A stretch of 64,000 nt of DNA from NCBI GenBank assembly GCA_038239195.1, contig JBBSEZ010000003.1, positions 1 to 64,000 of the forward strand, read 5' to 3'. This document shows positions 45,342 to 54,232 of the stretch, in pieces. The stretch is from JBBSEZ01 sp038239195 (GTDB lineage Bacteria; Planctomycetota; Planctomycetia; Gemmatales; Gemmataceae). The position numbers and the translations under genes were made by a program. The notes under the pieces were generated by a model that saw only the letters and a list, made by a program, of their open reading frames with translations, made no database searches and had not been told where the DNA came from. Each line of letters starts with the position of its first letter. The first letter of the stretch is position 1.

Positions 45342-46067
45342 TCACGTTCGCCCCATCACCCAATCAACCACGTGACAGCCGCGCACGTGGTTGGCGGTGC
45401 GGCAGTGCTCCGACGGCTCGTCCTCGCCGAGGTCGGCCAGGGCGTCGGCCAGGACCGGGTAGAGCGCGTGGTCGCCCTCGTGGCAGGCCTCCGCCAGGCC
45501 GACGATCGAGGGCGGAAACGCCCTCCTCACCAGCGGCCGGAACGGGTTGCCGAGCAGGTCGCGCACCAGGTCGAGCAGCGCTTCGGTCGGCACCTCGCGC
45601 AGGTCGCGCAGCGGCCAGAAGCGCGCGACCGGCTCCTCGGCGCAGCTCGCGGCGATACGCGCCCACGTCGGCGGCAGCACGCGCGCCCCCGACGCGGCGA
45701 CGACCGTCTGCGCCCCCTCCCAGGCGGCGAACAACTCGCGCCGCCGGGCCTGGCCATCGGCGTAGCGCTCGGCGGCGCCCACGGCGGCACGGCTGCGCTC
45801 GTCGGCGAGGAGTTGCCAGTGGCGCCGGCAGCAGGCGCAGGCGAGCAAGCGGCGCTTGCGCGCGCTGAAGCGATGTCCCAGCAGCCCCACGCACTGGCGC
45901 AGCAACTCGGGCTCGGGGCAGGCCCGCCACTCCGCCGCGCCGAACGGCTTGCCCCCGTACACGCGGAACGCCGTGCCGCTGTAGGGGCAGATCACCTCGC
46001 CGCCGAGCGTGTCGTCGGTCAGCAACAGCGGGTAACGCGACGCGCAGCCACACGTCGTCTGGATCAT
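45342..46067 (-). CDS. Cys-rich conserved planctomycete protein
   Basis: This 241-residue protein has no signal peptide. The N-terminus has zinc-ribbon-like Cys spacing (TTCGCAS at about 4-10 and VICPYSG at about 25-31). The centre carries KRRLLACACCRRHWQLLADE at about 70-89 and AAVGAAERYADGQA, and the C-terminus ends ANHVRGCHVVDWVMGRT. These two blocks recur, in my experience, in many Gemmataceae proteins of unknown role. It is the last gene of a minus-strand run beginning with the kinase at 50145. Confidence 0.65.
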   Translation of the reverse strand: MIQTTCGCASRYPLLLTDDTLGGEVICPYSGTAFRVYGGKPFGAAEWRACPEPELLRQCVGLLGHRFSARKRRLLACACCRRHWQLLADERSRAAVGAAERYADGQARRRELFAAWEGAQTVVAASGARVLPPTWARIAASCAEEPVARFWPLRDLREVPTEALLDLVRDLLGNPFRPLVRRAFPPSIVGLAEACHEGDHALYPVLADALADLGEDEPSEHCRTANHVRGCHVVDWVMGRT

Positions 46068-46139
46068 GGCGCTCTCCCGGGCCCTGGCTCGTCCTCCCCA
46101 TTGTAGCCGTCGCCCGCGAGGCCTGCTCCACCAGGCCCC

Positions 46140-47300
46140 TCACTCCAATCCCACCTTGCCCACGTGGTTGTTCCCGAACCCCACGTGGCGCGCCGGCCGG
46201 GCGGTCAGCTCGTTACGGTTGATCTCGAACTGCTTCAGCGCCCACGCCCAGTCCCACTCCCCGCCGTCTACGAAGTGCATCACCAGCAGGTTCTTCAGCT
46301 CCTCCACCTCGGCGAAGCTGAAGCCACCCGTCGATTCGACCGCCCGGTCGAGGTCGAGGTGCGCCAGGATCTCCTTGTGCCAGCGCAAAAGGAGTTGCCG
46401 GCGCAGCTCGGGGCCAGGCGGCTTGAAGTCGAGCATCAGGTCGAGCCGGCCGGGGCGCTTGAACGCCCGGTCGATCAGCGCGAGCGCGCAGTTGGTCGTG
46501 AAGACGAACACCACTCCTTCGTTGACCTGGATGCCGTCCATCGCGCTGAGGAACACGGCCTGGTCTTCGGTCTCGGCGATCTTGTCGCGGTCGCGCAGCG
46601 CCAGGTCCATGTCGTCGAAGAACACGATGCCGCGCCGCTCCACGCTGAACAGCCCCTCGATGTTGTCGTTCTCGCGCGCCGCGCGATAGTTGTCGGGCGT
46701 CACCAGCCGATACTCCCAGCGGCGCTGGCGGCACGCCTCCCACACCCAGCGGCACGCCATCGTCTTGCCGTTGCCCGGCGCCCCCGTCAGCAGCACGCCG
46801 CGCTTGGCCCGCCCGCCGTAGGCCTTGATGCGCGTGAGGTTGCGCCCTTCGAGATAGCCAATGGTGTTCTTCCACAACGCATCGAGCTGCTCCGGCGGCA
46901 GCACGGGCGTGGCCGAGGGCGGTTCCTGGTCGCGGCGGCAGCGGACGGCGATGCGGTAGAGCCGGCGGTAGTCGGCGAGAGCGACGGCGTAGAAGTCGAG
47001 GCCGGCGCAGTTGAGGCTGTCGTGGGATTGGAAGCGGACGTGGACGAACCGAACGCCTTCGATCTCGTAGTGGCGCAGGCCGAGGCGCACGCCCGGGCCA
47101 CCGCGGCGCTGGTCGGGCGACCAGTCGCGCACCATCACGCCGTCGATGGGCAGCAGGTCGCCGCGCTTCGCCGCCTTGACGAGCGGGTCTTCGAGGACGT
47201 CGAGATCGAGCGCGACGGGCCGCTCCATCCCCGTCTGGCGGGCGACGACGTCGAGGAGATGGCGGTGGTCGGCAGCGTATTGTTGCAGTTCGCTGTGCAT
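46140..47300 (-). CDS. AAA+ ATPase
   Basis: This 386-residue protein has an N-terminal domain of about 150 residues of unknown type and a classical AAA+ module. Walker A is LLTGAPGNGKT at about 218-228, Walker B GIVFFDDMDLAL at about 272-283, sensor 1 VFVFTTN at about 312-318 and the arginine-finger region DRAFKRPGRLDLM at about 325-337. It resembles the BCS1/FtsH-like branch of AAA proteins in the ATPase part, but no protease or membrane segment is attached. It may remodel a protein complex. The start at 47300 follows the upstream nagA stop by 74 bp. Confidence 0.8.
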   Translation of the reverse strand: MHSELQQYAADHRHLLDVVARQTGMERPVALDLDVLEDPLVKAAKRGDLLPIDGVMVRDWSPDQRRGGPGVRLGLRHYEIEGVRFVHVRFQSHDSLNCAGLDFYAVALADYRRLYRIAVRCRRDQEPPSATPVLPPEQLDALWKNTIGYLEGRNLTRIKAYGGRAKRGVLLTGAPGNGKTMACRWVWEACRQRRWEYRLVTPDNYRAARENDNIEGLFSVERRGIVFFDDMDLALRDRDKIAETEDQAVFLSAMDGIQVNEGVVFVFTTNCALALIDRAFKRPGRLDLMLDFKPPGPELRRQLLLRWHKEILAHLDLDRAVESTGGFSFAEVEELKNLLVMHFVDGGEWDWAWALKQFEINRNELTARPARHVGFGNNHVGKVGLE

Positions 47301-47374
47301 GATGATTCAGTGGCCCGGGAGAGGGTGAATCGGTAGGCCCCGATGATGACGGACACGCGCCGCGCCGGGCGGGC

Positions 47375-48520
47375 TCACGCCGGGGCCCACTCCCCGCCCG
47401 CTACGGCCCCGCGCAAGCGGAACTCGTCCCCCGCCTCGCGGTCGAACAGCACCAGGTCGGCCACGTCCCCCACCAGCAAGCGCCTCGGCGGAAGGCCCAG
47501 CAAGTTGCGCGGGTTGGCGCCCGCCATGTCGATCGCCTCGCGCAGGCCCACGCCCATGAGCCGGGGGGCCAGCCGCACGCAGGCGTCGGTAAACGCGGCC
47601 GAGCCCGCCAGGTAGGGCGTGCCCGACACCACTACTTTTCCCTCGGGCAGGACCTCGAAGGCCTGCCCCCACTCAACGTATCGACCGGGCGGGAGCCCCG
47701 CCAGGCTGCTGGCATCGCACGTCAGGATGGTCCGCCCCACGCCCTTCACGCGTACCACGCAGCGCAGCACCGCGGCGGGGAGGTGGTGCCCGTCGCAGAT
47801 GACGCTGGCCCACAGTTCCTCGGCGGCAAGTTGCTCCCACACGTAGTTGTCGTGACGCGGCAACATGGCGTGGGAGCCGTTGCCCAGGTGCGTCGAGAGC
47901 TTCGCTCCCGCCCGGATCGCCTCGCGGACGGTCGCCCCGCTCGCCGCCGTGTGCCCCAGGGCCACCACCACGCCCGCCTGGGTGGCGCGCTCGATCAGCC
48001 CCAGCGCGCCGTCGTGCTCCGGGGCGAGCGTCAAGAGCCGGATGCGCCCGCCCGCAGCGTCCTGAAAGGACCGAAACTCATCCCAGTCGGGGGGCCGCAC
48101 GTGGGCGAGCGGGTGTGCGCCGCGCGGCCCGTCCTCGGGGCTCACGTACGGCCCTTCGAGGTGGAAGCCGGGCACTGCGGCACCCACGGCGCGGTCGGCC
48201 TCGCAGGCCCGGCGCAAGATCGAGAGCCCATGCAGCAACGCGCTCGCGGAGTTGGTGACGAGCGTGGGCAGCAGCCCGGTGACGCCGTGCCGCCGGCAGG
48301 TGCGCACGACGTGGGCGACGTCGTCGGTCGTCAACGTCGGCGAGTTGAAGCTCTTGCCGTCGCAGCCGTTGATTTGCAGGTCGAACAACCCCGGCGCGAT
48401 CCAACCCGTTTCGAGGTCGGGCGCCGCCGGAGAAGGTGGGCCGAGCGACGCGACAAGGCCCTCGACGCAGGTGAGGTCGAGGAGCTCGCCGGTCTCGTAG
48501 TGCCGGGCACGGATGCGCAT
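47375..48520 (-). CDS. nagA: N-acetylglucosamine-6-phosphate deacetylase NagA
   Basis: This 381-residue amidohydrolase removes the acetyl group from GlcNAc-6-phosphate. Visible landmarks are GLFDLQINGCDG at about 44-55, the metal-site HLEGPYVSPEDGPRGAHP at about 120-137, ALGHTAASG and THLGNGSHAM (metal and substrate histidines), and the catalytic-Asp segment ILTCDASSLAG. The C-terminal sandwich ends with VGDVADLVLFDR. The start lies 12 bp after the kinase stop, so the two share a transcript. No nagB or GlcNAc transporter is nearby; amino-sugar or peptidoglycan recycling is the likely role. Confidence 0.88.
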   Translation of the reverse strand: MRIRARHYETGELLDLTCVEGLVASLGPPSPAAPDLETGWIAPGLFDLQINGCDGKSFNSPTLTTDDVAHVVRTCRRHGVTGLLPTLVTNSASALLHGLSILRRACEADRAVGAAVPGFHLEGPYVSPEDGPRGAHPLAHVRPPDWDEFRSFQDAAGGRIRLLTLAPEHDGALGLIERATQAGVVVALGHTAASGATVREAIRAGAKLSTHLGNGSHAMLPRHDNYVWEQLAAEELWASVICDGHHLPAAVLRCVVRVKGVGRTILTCDASSLAGLPPGRYVEWGQAFEVLPEGKVVVSGTPYLAGSAAFTDACVRLAPRLMGVGLREAIDMAGANPRNLLGLPPRRLLVGDVADLVLFDREAGDEFRLRGAVAGGEWAPA

Positions 48521-48531
48521 GGCCGACGCTC

Positions 48532-50145
48532 CTACTTCCGAACCAGCTTCACCAGCTCGACCATCCCCCACCCAACCGCCAGCCCGATCAGCGTGGTGCC
48601 GACGCCGGCCCCGTACAGCACGAAGTCGCGCAACGTCAGCGGCCCGATCAGCTTCTTCCCGCCCGCCGGCGCGAGCGCGGGCGCGTCCATCGGCACCAGT
48701 TCGACGTTGACGGACTCGTCGGGCACCTCCGCGGTCCTGGCTGCGGGGGGCGGCAGGGCTCGGCGGTCCTTCTTCGAGCGCTTGCCGTGCTTCGCCCCGG
48801 CCTTTTCCGGCTCCGGGGGCGGCGCCTTCACCTTGTCGGCGCGGGGCATTTCGCCCGACGACTTTCTCGCCTGCGCGACCGCTCCCGCGACGGGCAGCGC
48901 TCCCGAGGACGGCTTGGCCGAGGCCGGCACCGGCGGGGGCAAAGCGGTGCTGGCCAGGGTCGGGATGAGGGCAGCCGAAGAGGGGGGTGGTGCCGGGCCC
49001 TTTTTGTCCTCGATCTCCAGCCAGGTCAAGTAAGGCTTCATCTGCGGGTCGAAGTCCGGCGACGACAGCGGGGCGGAGCCGGCGGCGAGGAACACCTCGA
49101 GGGCCTGGGCGGCGCGCTCCGGGGTGGGGTAGCGCCCCGCCGCCGCCTTGGCCATCATCCAGTTGACGATCTGCTGTAGGCCATCGGGGACCGCCGGGTT
49201 GAGCTCGTTGAGCGGACGGGCCGTCTCCGTGGCGTGCCGGATCATCTGGCTGATGATGTTGGTGTCGGGGAAGGGCGGCCGGCCCCCGAGCAGGTGGTAG
49301 AGCACGCAGCCGAGGCTGTAGACGTCGGAACGGATGTCGGCCGAGCGCGGGTCGCGCGCCTGCTCGGGCGACATGTAGTCGGGCGTGCCGAGCAGCACGC
49401 CCTCGCTGGTCAGCCCCGCGTCCTCGGCGAGCGACTCCGCGGCGGTGTCGTCGAACAGCACGCGCCCCAGGCCGATGTCGAGGATCTTGACCGTGCAGGC
49501 GAGCGTGCTGCCCTTCTCCGGCGGCGGGACCAGCATCAGGTTGGCCGGCTTGAGGTCGCGGTGGACCAGCCCCTGTGAGTGGATGTGCTGGAGCCCCTGG
49601 AGCGCCTGGTAGACGAGGCGCACCGCCTCGGCCGGCGGCATCTTGGCGCGCTGGGCCATCGCGTCCTCGAGCGTCTCGCCCTCGAGGAACTCCATCACCA
49701 GGTAGTGCAGCCCCGCGGCGCTGCCCATCTGAAAGGCGCGGACGATGTTGGGGTGGCGCAGGCGCATGGCCAGCTTCGCCTCGCGCTGGAAGCGCGCCAG
49801 CAGCGTCGGCTCCTTGGCCTTGGAAGGCGGCAACACCTTGATTGCGACCATCTGCCCGAGCCGATGCCGGGCCTTGTAGACCCCGGCCATGCGGCCCTGG
49901 CCCAGCCGGTCGAGGACCTTGTACTCGCCGAGGAAGAACCCGTCGGCGTGGCCGCGCGCCAGCAGCCCGGCCTGGTACTCGGTGAGGTAGCGGTTGGCCA
50001 CGACCCAGGCGGCGAACCTGGCCAGGTTGGTCGAGGCGTCCTTGGCCTCCTCCTGCCAGCGGGCGTACATGGCCTTCGCCTCGTCCAGCGACAGCAGCTT
50101 GCTGCGCAACAGTAGGCCGTAGACGTTCTGTACCGTCAGCTCCAT
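48532..50145 (-). CDS. Serine/threonine protein kinase with unusual glycine loop and DIG motif
   Basis: This 537-residue kinase has an N-terminal helical region (NVYGLLLRSKLLSLDEAKAM, about 7-26) common to planctomycete kinases. The glycine loop reads LGQGRMAGVYKA, with Arg-Met in place of the usual Gly at the tip. Lys103 or so (AIKVLP) and HRDLKPANLML are intact, but DFG is replaced by DIG (KILDIGLGR). TPDYMSPEQA and SDVYSLGCVLYHLLGG are normal. A Pro/Lys-rich linker leads to a C-terminal membrane helix (FVLYGAGVGTTLIGLAVGWG). The Asp is kept, so activity is possible. It is the first gene of the run with nagA. Confidence 0.85.
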   Translation of the reverse strand: MELTVQNVYGLLLRSKLLSLDEAKAMYARWQEEAKDASTNLARFAAWVVANRYLTEYQAGLLARGHADGFFLGEYKVLDRLGQGRMAGVYKARHRLGQMVAIKVLPPSKAKEPTLLARFQREAKLAMRLRHPNIVRAFQMGSAAGLHYLVMEFLEGETLEDAMAQRAKMPPAEAVRLVYQALQGLQHIHSQGLVHRDLKPANLMLVPPPEKGSTLACTVKILDIGLGRVLFDDTAAESLAEDAGLTSEGVLLGTPDYMSPEQARDPRSADIRSDVYSLGCVLYHLLGGRPPFPDTNIISQMIRHATETARPLNELNPAVPDGLQQIVNWMMAKAAAGRYPTPERAAQALEVFLAAGSAPLSSPDFDPQMKPYLTWLEIEDKKGPAPPPSSAALIPTLASTALPPPVPASAKPSSGALPVAGAVAQARKSSGEMPRADKVKAPPPEPEKAGAKHGKRSKKDRRALPPPAARTAEVPDESVNVELVPMDAPALAPAGGKKLIGPLTLRDFVLYGAGVGTTLIGLAVGWGMVELVKLVRK

Positions 50146-50287
50146 GTCGCGCCCTCACCCGAAGCGATCCGCGGTCCGCGGGAGCAATTGTGCCAGGTAA
50201 TGCGCGGTTCGGCAACTGTCTGGGCGGCGCCGCGCGACGTTTGCGGGCAGGATGCCGCGCGCTTGTTCCGAAGGATATAATGACCGC

Positions 50288-51109
50288 ATGAACCTCGACC
50301 AAGCCCTCCCCCTCCTGGCCGCCGACCCTGCCGCCCCGCTCGATCTTGCGGAGCTGGCGCTGGGGCTGGCGCGCGACGAATACCCCAACCTCGACGTCGA
50401 GGCCTACCTTGCCGAGCTGGACGGCATGGCCCACGAGGCGCGCTCGATGGTGCGCGGCGGGCTGGAGGCGCGCGTCGCCGGGCTGTGCCGCTACCTCTTC
50501 CACGACCAGGGCTTTCGCGGCAATCAGAAGAACTATTACGACCCACGCAACAGCTACTTCAACGAGGTGCTCGACCGCCGCACCGGCCTGCCGATCCTGC
50601 TCTCGGCGGTGGCGATGGCGGTGGGCAAGCGGGCCGGCCTCGAAGTGATCGGCGTTGGCCTGCCGGGACATTTCGTCGCCAAGGCGGTGGACGGCGACCA
50701 AGAGGTGCTGTTCGACCCCTTCCACGGCGGGCGCCTGCTGACGCCCGACCAGTGCGAGGGCATGGTCGAGCGCGTCGTCGGCACGCCGTTCCAGGCGACG
50801 CCCGAGGCGCTGTCCGCCGTCCCGCTCGGCGCGATGGTGCTGCGCATGCTCAACAACCTCAAGGGGACGTATCTGCGCGAGGGCGACTTTGCGCGCGGGG
50901 CGCGCATCATCGGGCGCATCCGCCAACTCTGCCCCGACGACCTGATGCAGCGCCGCGACCTGGGGGCCACGCTCCTCCAGGCCGGGCAGGCGGGGCCGGC
51001 CATCGACCACCTGGCGGCGTACCTCGGCGGGCCCGACGAGCCGGACGATGCGGACGCGGTGCGGAAGTTGCTCGATCGGGCGCGGGGGGAGGTGTGCCGG
51101 TGGAATTGA
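50288..51109 (+). CDS. SirB1-family transglutaminase-like/TPR protein
   Basis: This 273-residue soluble protein has the SirB1-N (Transglut_core2) domain at about 30-190, with YYDPRNSYFNEVLDRRTGLP, ILLSAVAMAVGKRAG and IGVGLPGHFVAKA (His), and a C-terminal TPR-like pair of helices (AMVLRMLNNLKGTYLREGDF, LGATLLQAGQAGPAIDHLAA). The expected nucleophile position reads ILLS, so the enzyme-type Cys is missing, as in many SirB1 proteins. The role of this widespread family is not firmly known. ATG 50288 gives the normal N-terminus (MNLDQALPLLA). Confidence 0.85.
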   Translation: MNLDQALPLLAADPAAPLDLAELALGLARDEYPNLDVEAYLAELDGMAHEARSMVRGGLEARVAGLCRYLFHDQGFRGNQKNYYDPRNSYFNEVLDRRTGLPILLSAVAMAVGKRAGLEVIGVGLPGHFVAKAVDGDQEVLFDPFHGGRLLTPDQCEGMVERVVGTPFQATPEALSAVPLGAMVLRMLNNLKGTYLREGDFARGARIIGRIRQLCPDDLMQRRDLGATLLQAGQAGPAIDHLAAYLGGPDEPDDADAVRKLLDRARGEVCRWN

Positions 51110-51265
51110 AGCTCGCGATGAACCGATGTGTGGAAGGAACACGATAAGGATCGCCTGCTCCTCCAAGATCGCCTCGGCCCCTTTTTTCGCAAGGCCCTGC
51201 CCGCCGTGGCGAAGGGCCTGTAGAACGGGTGGGGCGACCGCTCGCACCGGCGGGAGTGAGGCGCA

Positions 51266-52228
51266 ATGGACGTGGAAGCATCGCTGTTGCAGGCGATTCA
51301 CGACGACCCGGACGACGACACGAGTTGGCTGGTGCTTGCCGACTGGCTCGAGGAACAGGGCGATCAGCGCGGCGAACTGCTGCGCCTGACGCTGGCGCTG
51401 CGCGCGAGCCCGGCCGGCCCCGAGGAACGCGATCGCAGGGAGGCGCGGCTCCAGGAGTTGTTGGCGTCGGGGGTCAGGCCATGCACCCCGCTCCTGACAA
51501 ATACGGTCGGGATGGAATTCGCCCTCGTCCGGGCGGGCAAGTTCCTGATGGGCTCGCCCGACGGCGAGGCCGAGCGGTCGGCCGAGGAGGGCCCGATCCA
51601 CGAGGTGGAGATCGCGCGGCCGTTCTACCTCGGCGCCTTTCCCGTCACCCAGGCGCACTATCGGAAGGTGATGGGAAAGAGCCCTAGCAAGTTCCGCGGC
51701 AACCCGAACAACCCCGTCGAGCAGGTGTCGTGGGAGGAGGCCGTGGCGTTCTGCAAGAAATTGTCGGAGATGACAGAGGAGAAAAGGAAAAAACGTTTGT
51801 ACCGCTTGCCGACGGAGGCGGAGTGGAAATACAGTTGTCGGGGTGGGGCTGTTTCCAGGCCCTTCCACTTCGGCGCCTCCCTCTCTTCCAGCCAGGCCAA
51901 CTTCAACGGGAACTATCCCTACGGCGGAGCTCCAGCCGGGCCGTATCTCGAACGCACGAGCCCTGTCGGCTCCTATCCCGCCAACGCTTGGGGGCTTTTC
52001 GACATGCACGGTAACGTCTGGGAGTGGTGTCAGGACTGGTACGACGGGAACTACTACGCCCAAAGCCCTCGGCAAGATCCGCAAGGCCCGCACAATGGGC
52101 AAAGCCGTGTCTTGCGCGGCGGCTCCTGGTTCATCAGCGGCAGGTACTGTCGCGCGGCCTACCGGCTCAGGAGCGTGCCCGGCAACCGCCTCAACGACAT
52201 CGGTTTCCGCGTCCTTTTCCCGGCGTGA
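51266..52228 (+). CDS. TIGR02996 domain fused to an FGE-sulfatase (formylglycine-enzyme-like) domain
   Basis: This 320-residue protein begins with the planctomycete TIGR02996 module (LQAIHDDPDDDTSWLVLADW LEEQGD at about 8-33). The FGE-sulfatase/SUMF1-like domain follows at about 75-318, with GMEFALVRAGKFLMGSPDGE, RLPTEAEWKYSCRGG, GLFDMHGNVWEWCQDWYDG and RVLRGGSW. A Cys (YCRAAYR) sits in the segment where true formylglycine enzymes keep one of two active-site Cys; the second is not evident, so a binding or other role is more likely than sulfatase activation. No signal peptide is seen. Confidence 0.85.
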   Translation: MDVEASLLQAIHDDPDDDTSWLVLADWLEEQGDQRGELLRLTLALRASPAGPEERDRREARLQELLASGVRPCTPLLTNTVGMEFALVRAGKFLMGSPDGEAERSAEEGPIHEVEIARPFYLGAFPVTQAHYRKVMGKSPSKFRGNPNNPVEQVSWEEAVAFCKKLSEMTEEKRKKRLYRLPTEAEWKYSCRGGAVSRPFHFGASLSSSQANFNGNYPYGGAPAGPYLERTSPVGSYPANAWGLFDMHGNVWEWCQDWYDGNYYAQSPRQDPQGPHNGQSRVLRGGSWFISGRYCRAAYRLRSVPGNRLNDIGFRVLFPA

Positions 52229-52460
52229 GGGTTTTGTATCGGCTTGTCTTTTTACCTCTTTACGTTTTCGCCGCACGGGGCAAGTCACCTGCCCATTGTG
52301 AGCATGTGACTCCGCTGCCACGCGCAAGTCGCTCTTCGCAAACGCCTTCGACGCGAACGTCGCCCGCCGCTCCCTCCGCGATGTGATCAGGTGACAAATG
52401 ACTCTCGGCGAGCTGGTCGGGGGAAACGCTTTCCCAGGAGAATCGAGTGGGCCCGCTCCG
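52229..52460. other. Convergent intergenic interval
   Basis: I see no gene in these 232 bp. A T-rich stretch (52229-52270) follows the FGE-like gene. A short dyad GGGGAAA/TTTCCC near 52421-52436 lies beyond the stop of the minus-strand gene at 52461. Confidence 0.4.
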
Positions 52461-52937
52461 TCAACCAGCGAGGAACCGGAGCTGGCGGATCGTCGCGGCC
52501 CGCGGGTCGCCAGCAGCCTCTGCCGCAGCCGCGAGTTGCTCCACCCGGCTCGCCTCGCCGGACAGGACCGCCTCGGCCGCCCGACGAACCTCGGCCTGCT
52601 CCTCTCGGGCCAGGTCCAGCAGCAACCGGTTCCCGGGGTAGTTCGCGCCCAGGTCCGCCAGCGCCGCGGCCCGGCTGACGTACACGACTAGCTGGGTGTT
52701 GGCGATGACCTCCAGCGCCGCCCGCTTGCTTACGCGCAGCGAGAACCGCGCCTCGTCGATCTCCCACGCTTCCCAGCACGACTTGACGCGCTTGTGGGCG
52801 AGGAGGAGTTCTTCCCCCTGACCGGCCTGGGCGAGCGCGTCTCGGAAGAGAAACACGTACGGCGGGGAGAGGGCGTCCGGCGATCACGTTCCCGGCTCGA
52901 GCCCGGGGCAGTCCTCGAAGTCGAAGCCCTTGCTCAT
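52461..52937 (-). pseudogene. Hypothetical protein, probably interrupted by an in-frame TGA
   Basis: From ATG 52937 the frame reads MSKGFDFEDCPGLEPGT and meets TGA at 52884-52886. The same frame then continues open to 52461 as SPDALSPPYVFLFRDALAQA and further coherent helical sequence (VSKRAALEVIANTQLVVYVS, ANYPGNRLLLDLAREEQAEV). Either the gene has a nonsense change or translation begins downstream, for instance at 52856 (MFLFRDALAQ, 131 residues). No good ribosome site is seen for either start. The family is not recognised; the helical C-terminal part ends GDPRAATIRQLRFLAG. Confidence 0.45.
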
Positions 52938-53073
52938 TCGGCACAGCCAGCCGGGCCGGGGAAGTTGGAACTCATTCGGGCCCGGCGCTTCAGAACTCAC
53001 CGTTTGCCTCCGAACGAAGAGCGATCAATCCGTCGTGCTGGCGCGCAAGAGGTTGTCGCGCTGCGGCCTACCG

Positions 53074-53100
53074 CGCCCCGCAAGCGGGGCGGCTAAATCG
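53074..53100. repeat. Dispersed hairpin family D, copy 2
   Basis: CGCCCCGC (53074-53081) and GCGGGGCG (53084-53091) form a hairpin followed by GGCTAAATCG, the same tail as at 29526-29535. It lies 10 bp beyond the sppA stop and may serve as its terminator. Confidence 0.6.
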
Positions 53101-53109
53101 TCGGTTCGC

Positions 53110-54102
53110 TCAGCGAATCGCCCCCGGCTCCCACAGATACATGAACCCCGTCCGGCCCATCCCGCCCAGCGCGTTCAGCCCCGGCACGTCCACCTTGACG
53201 TTGATCTGCCCCGGCACGATCGGCGCCCGCGCGTAGATGCTGCCGCGGTAGCCCTTCCCCTTGTCGTAGGCCACCACCGCCGCGTCGCACAGCCCCGCCA
53301 GGTCGAGCGCCGCCTTCAGCGCATCTTCCAGGTAGCCCACCTCGTCCACCAGGCCCAGGTGCTTGGCGTCGAGGCCCGTGTAGACCCGGCCGTCGGCCAG
53401 ACCGCGCACCTGCTCCAGCGTCAGCTTGTGCTTGCGGCCCTCCGCGACGACCTTGACGAACTGCTCGTAGAAGCTGTTCACCATCCCCTGGAGGATGGCG
53501 CGCTCCTCGGGGGTCAGCTCGCGGCCGGGGTTGCCGATGTCCTTGTTCGGCCCCGACTTGATCGGGTCGCTGCGAACGCCGACGAGCTTGAACAGCCCGC
53601 TGGCGTTGTACAGGCTCATGATGACGCCGATGCTGCCCGTCACCGTGCTCGGGTGTGCGTAGACGGTGTCGCAGCCCATCGCCAGGTAGTAGCCTCCGCT
53701 CGCGGCCACGTCCATCATGCAGGCGACCACCGGCTTGCCCGTCTCCTGGCGGAAATTTACAAGGTCGCGATACATTATGTCGCTGGCCGTCACCGCCCCG
53801 CCGGGGCTGTTGATGCGCAGCACGACCGCCTTGACGCGCTTGTCGCAGGCGGCGGCGTCGAGGCGCTCGCGGAACAGCGAGACGGGGTTGTCGCCCCCGC
53901 CGAAGAGCCCGCCGGTCTGAGCGTTGAGGATCGTGCCCTCGACGTCGATGAGGGCGATCTTGTTGAAGCAGAAGCACCCGGCGGCCGGCGTGACCGCGAC
54001 CTCCTCGATCGGCGTGCCCACGTTGGTGGGCGTCAGCACGAGGCCGTTGAAGCAGCCCGTCAGGGCGAACGACGTCAGGGCACACATCAGGCAGCGGGAC
54101 AT
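53110..54102 (-). CDS. sppA: Signal peptide peptidase SppA-type lipoprotein (S49)
   Basis: This 330-residue protease degrades leftover signal peptides in the membrane. The N-terminus is a lipoprotein signal (SFALTGC, with Cys at about 17), unusual since SppA is mostly anchored by a helix. The S49 core includes VLRINSPGGAVTASD at about 93-107, the nucleophile Ser in DVAASGGYYLAMGC (about 135-148), GSIGVIMSLYN and the general-base Lys region SDPIKSGPNKDIGNPGR (about 176-192), matching the Ser-Lys dyad of short SppA enzymes. GGGGAGG precedes ATG 54102. Confidence 0.88.
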   Translation of the reverse strand: MSRCLMCALTSFALTGCFNGLVLTPTNVGTPIEEVAVTPAAGCFCFNKIALIDVEGTILNAQTGGLFGGGDNPVSLFRERLDAAACDKRVKAVVLRINSPGGAVTASDIMYRDLVNFRQETGKPVVACMMDVAASGGYYLAMGCDTVYAHPSTVTGSIGVIMSLYNASGLFKLVGVRSDPIKSGPNKDIGNPGRELTPEERAILQGMVNSFYEQFVKVVAEGRKHKLTLEQVRGLADGRVYTGLDAKHLGLVDEVGYLEDALKAALDLAGLCDAAVVAYDKGKGYRGSIYARAPIVPGQINVKVDVPGLNALGGMGRTGFMYLWEPGAIR

Positions 54103-54232
54103 GGAGGGCCTCCCCAACCGAGAAACCGGGAGGCTGATAGCCGAGAAGGGGCCCTTGCGTCAAGGGGGGCCGGCGAACCGGGGACGTTAGCCCCCGGAGA
54201 ACGCGTTCGTGGCGCGAGCCCCCGGCTCGCCT

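Noticed and set aside
51266..52228. Sulfatase-activating formylglycine-generating enzyme
   Set aside because: Only one of the expected active-site cysteines is seen and no sulfatase gene is adjacent; many FGE-fold proteins have other roles.
47375..52327. A very long open frame on the minus strand spanning nagA and several other genes
   Set aside because: Only the part from 48520 down encodes a protein family (NagA). The rest is antisense or out-of-frame to a kinase, a SirB1 gene and an FGE-like gene; long spurious frames are expected at this GC content.
35214..52886. Recoding of TAG or TGA as an amino acid
   Set aside because: Normal genes in the window use TAG and TGA as stops, the three cases differ in codon and context, and nearby truncations and frameshifts indicate decay or sequence error.
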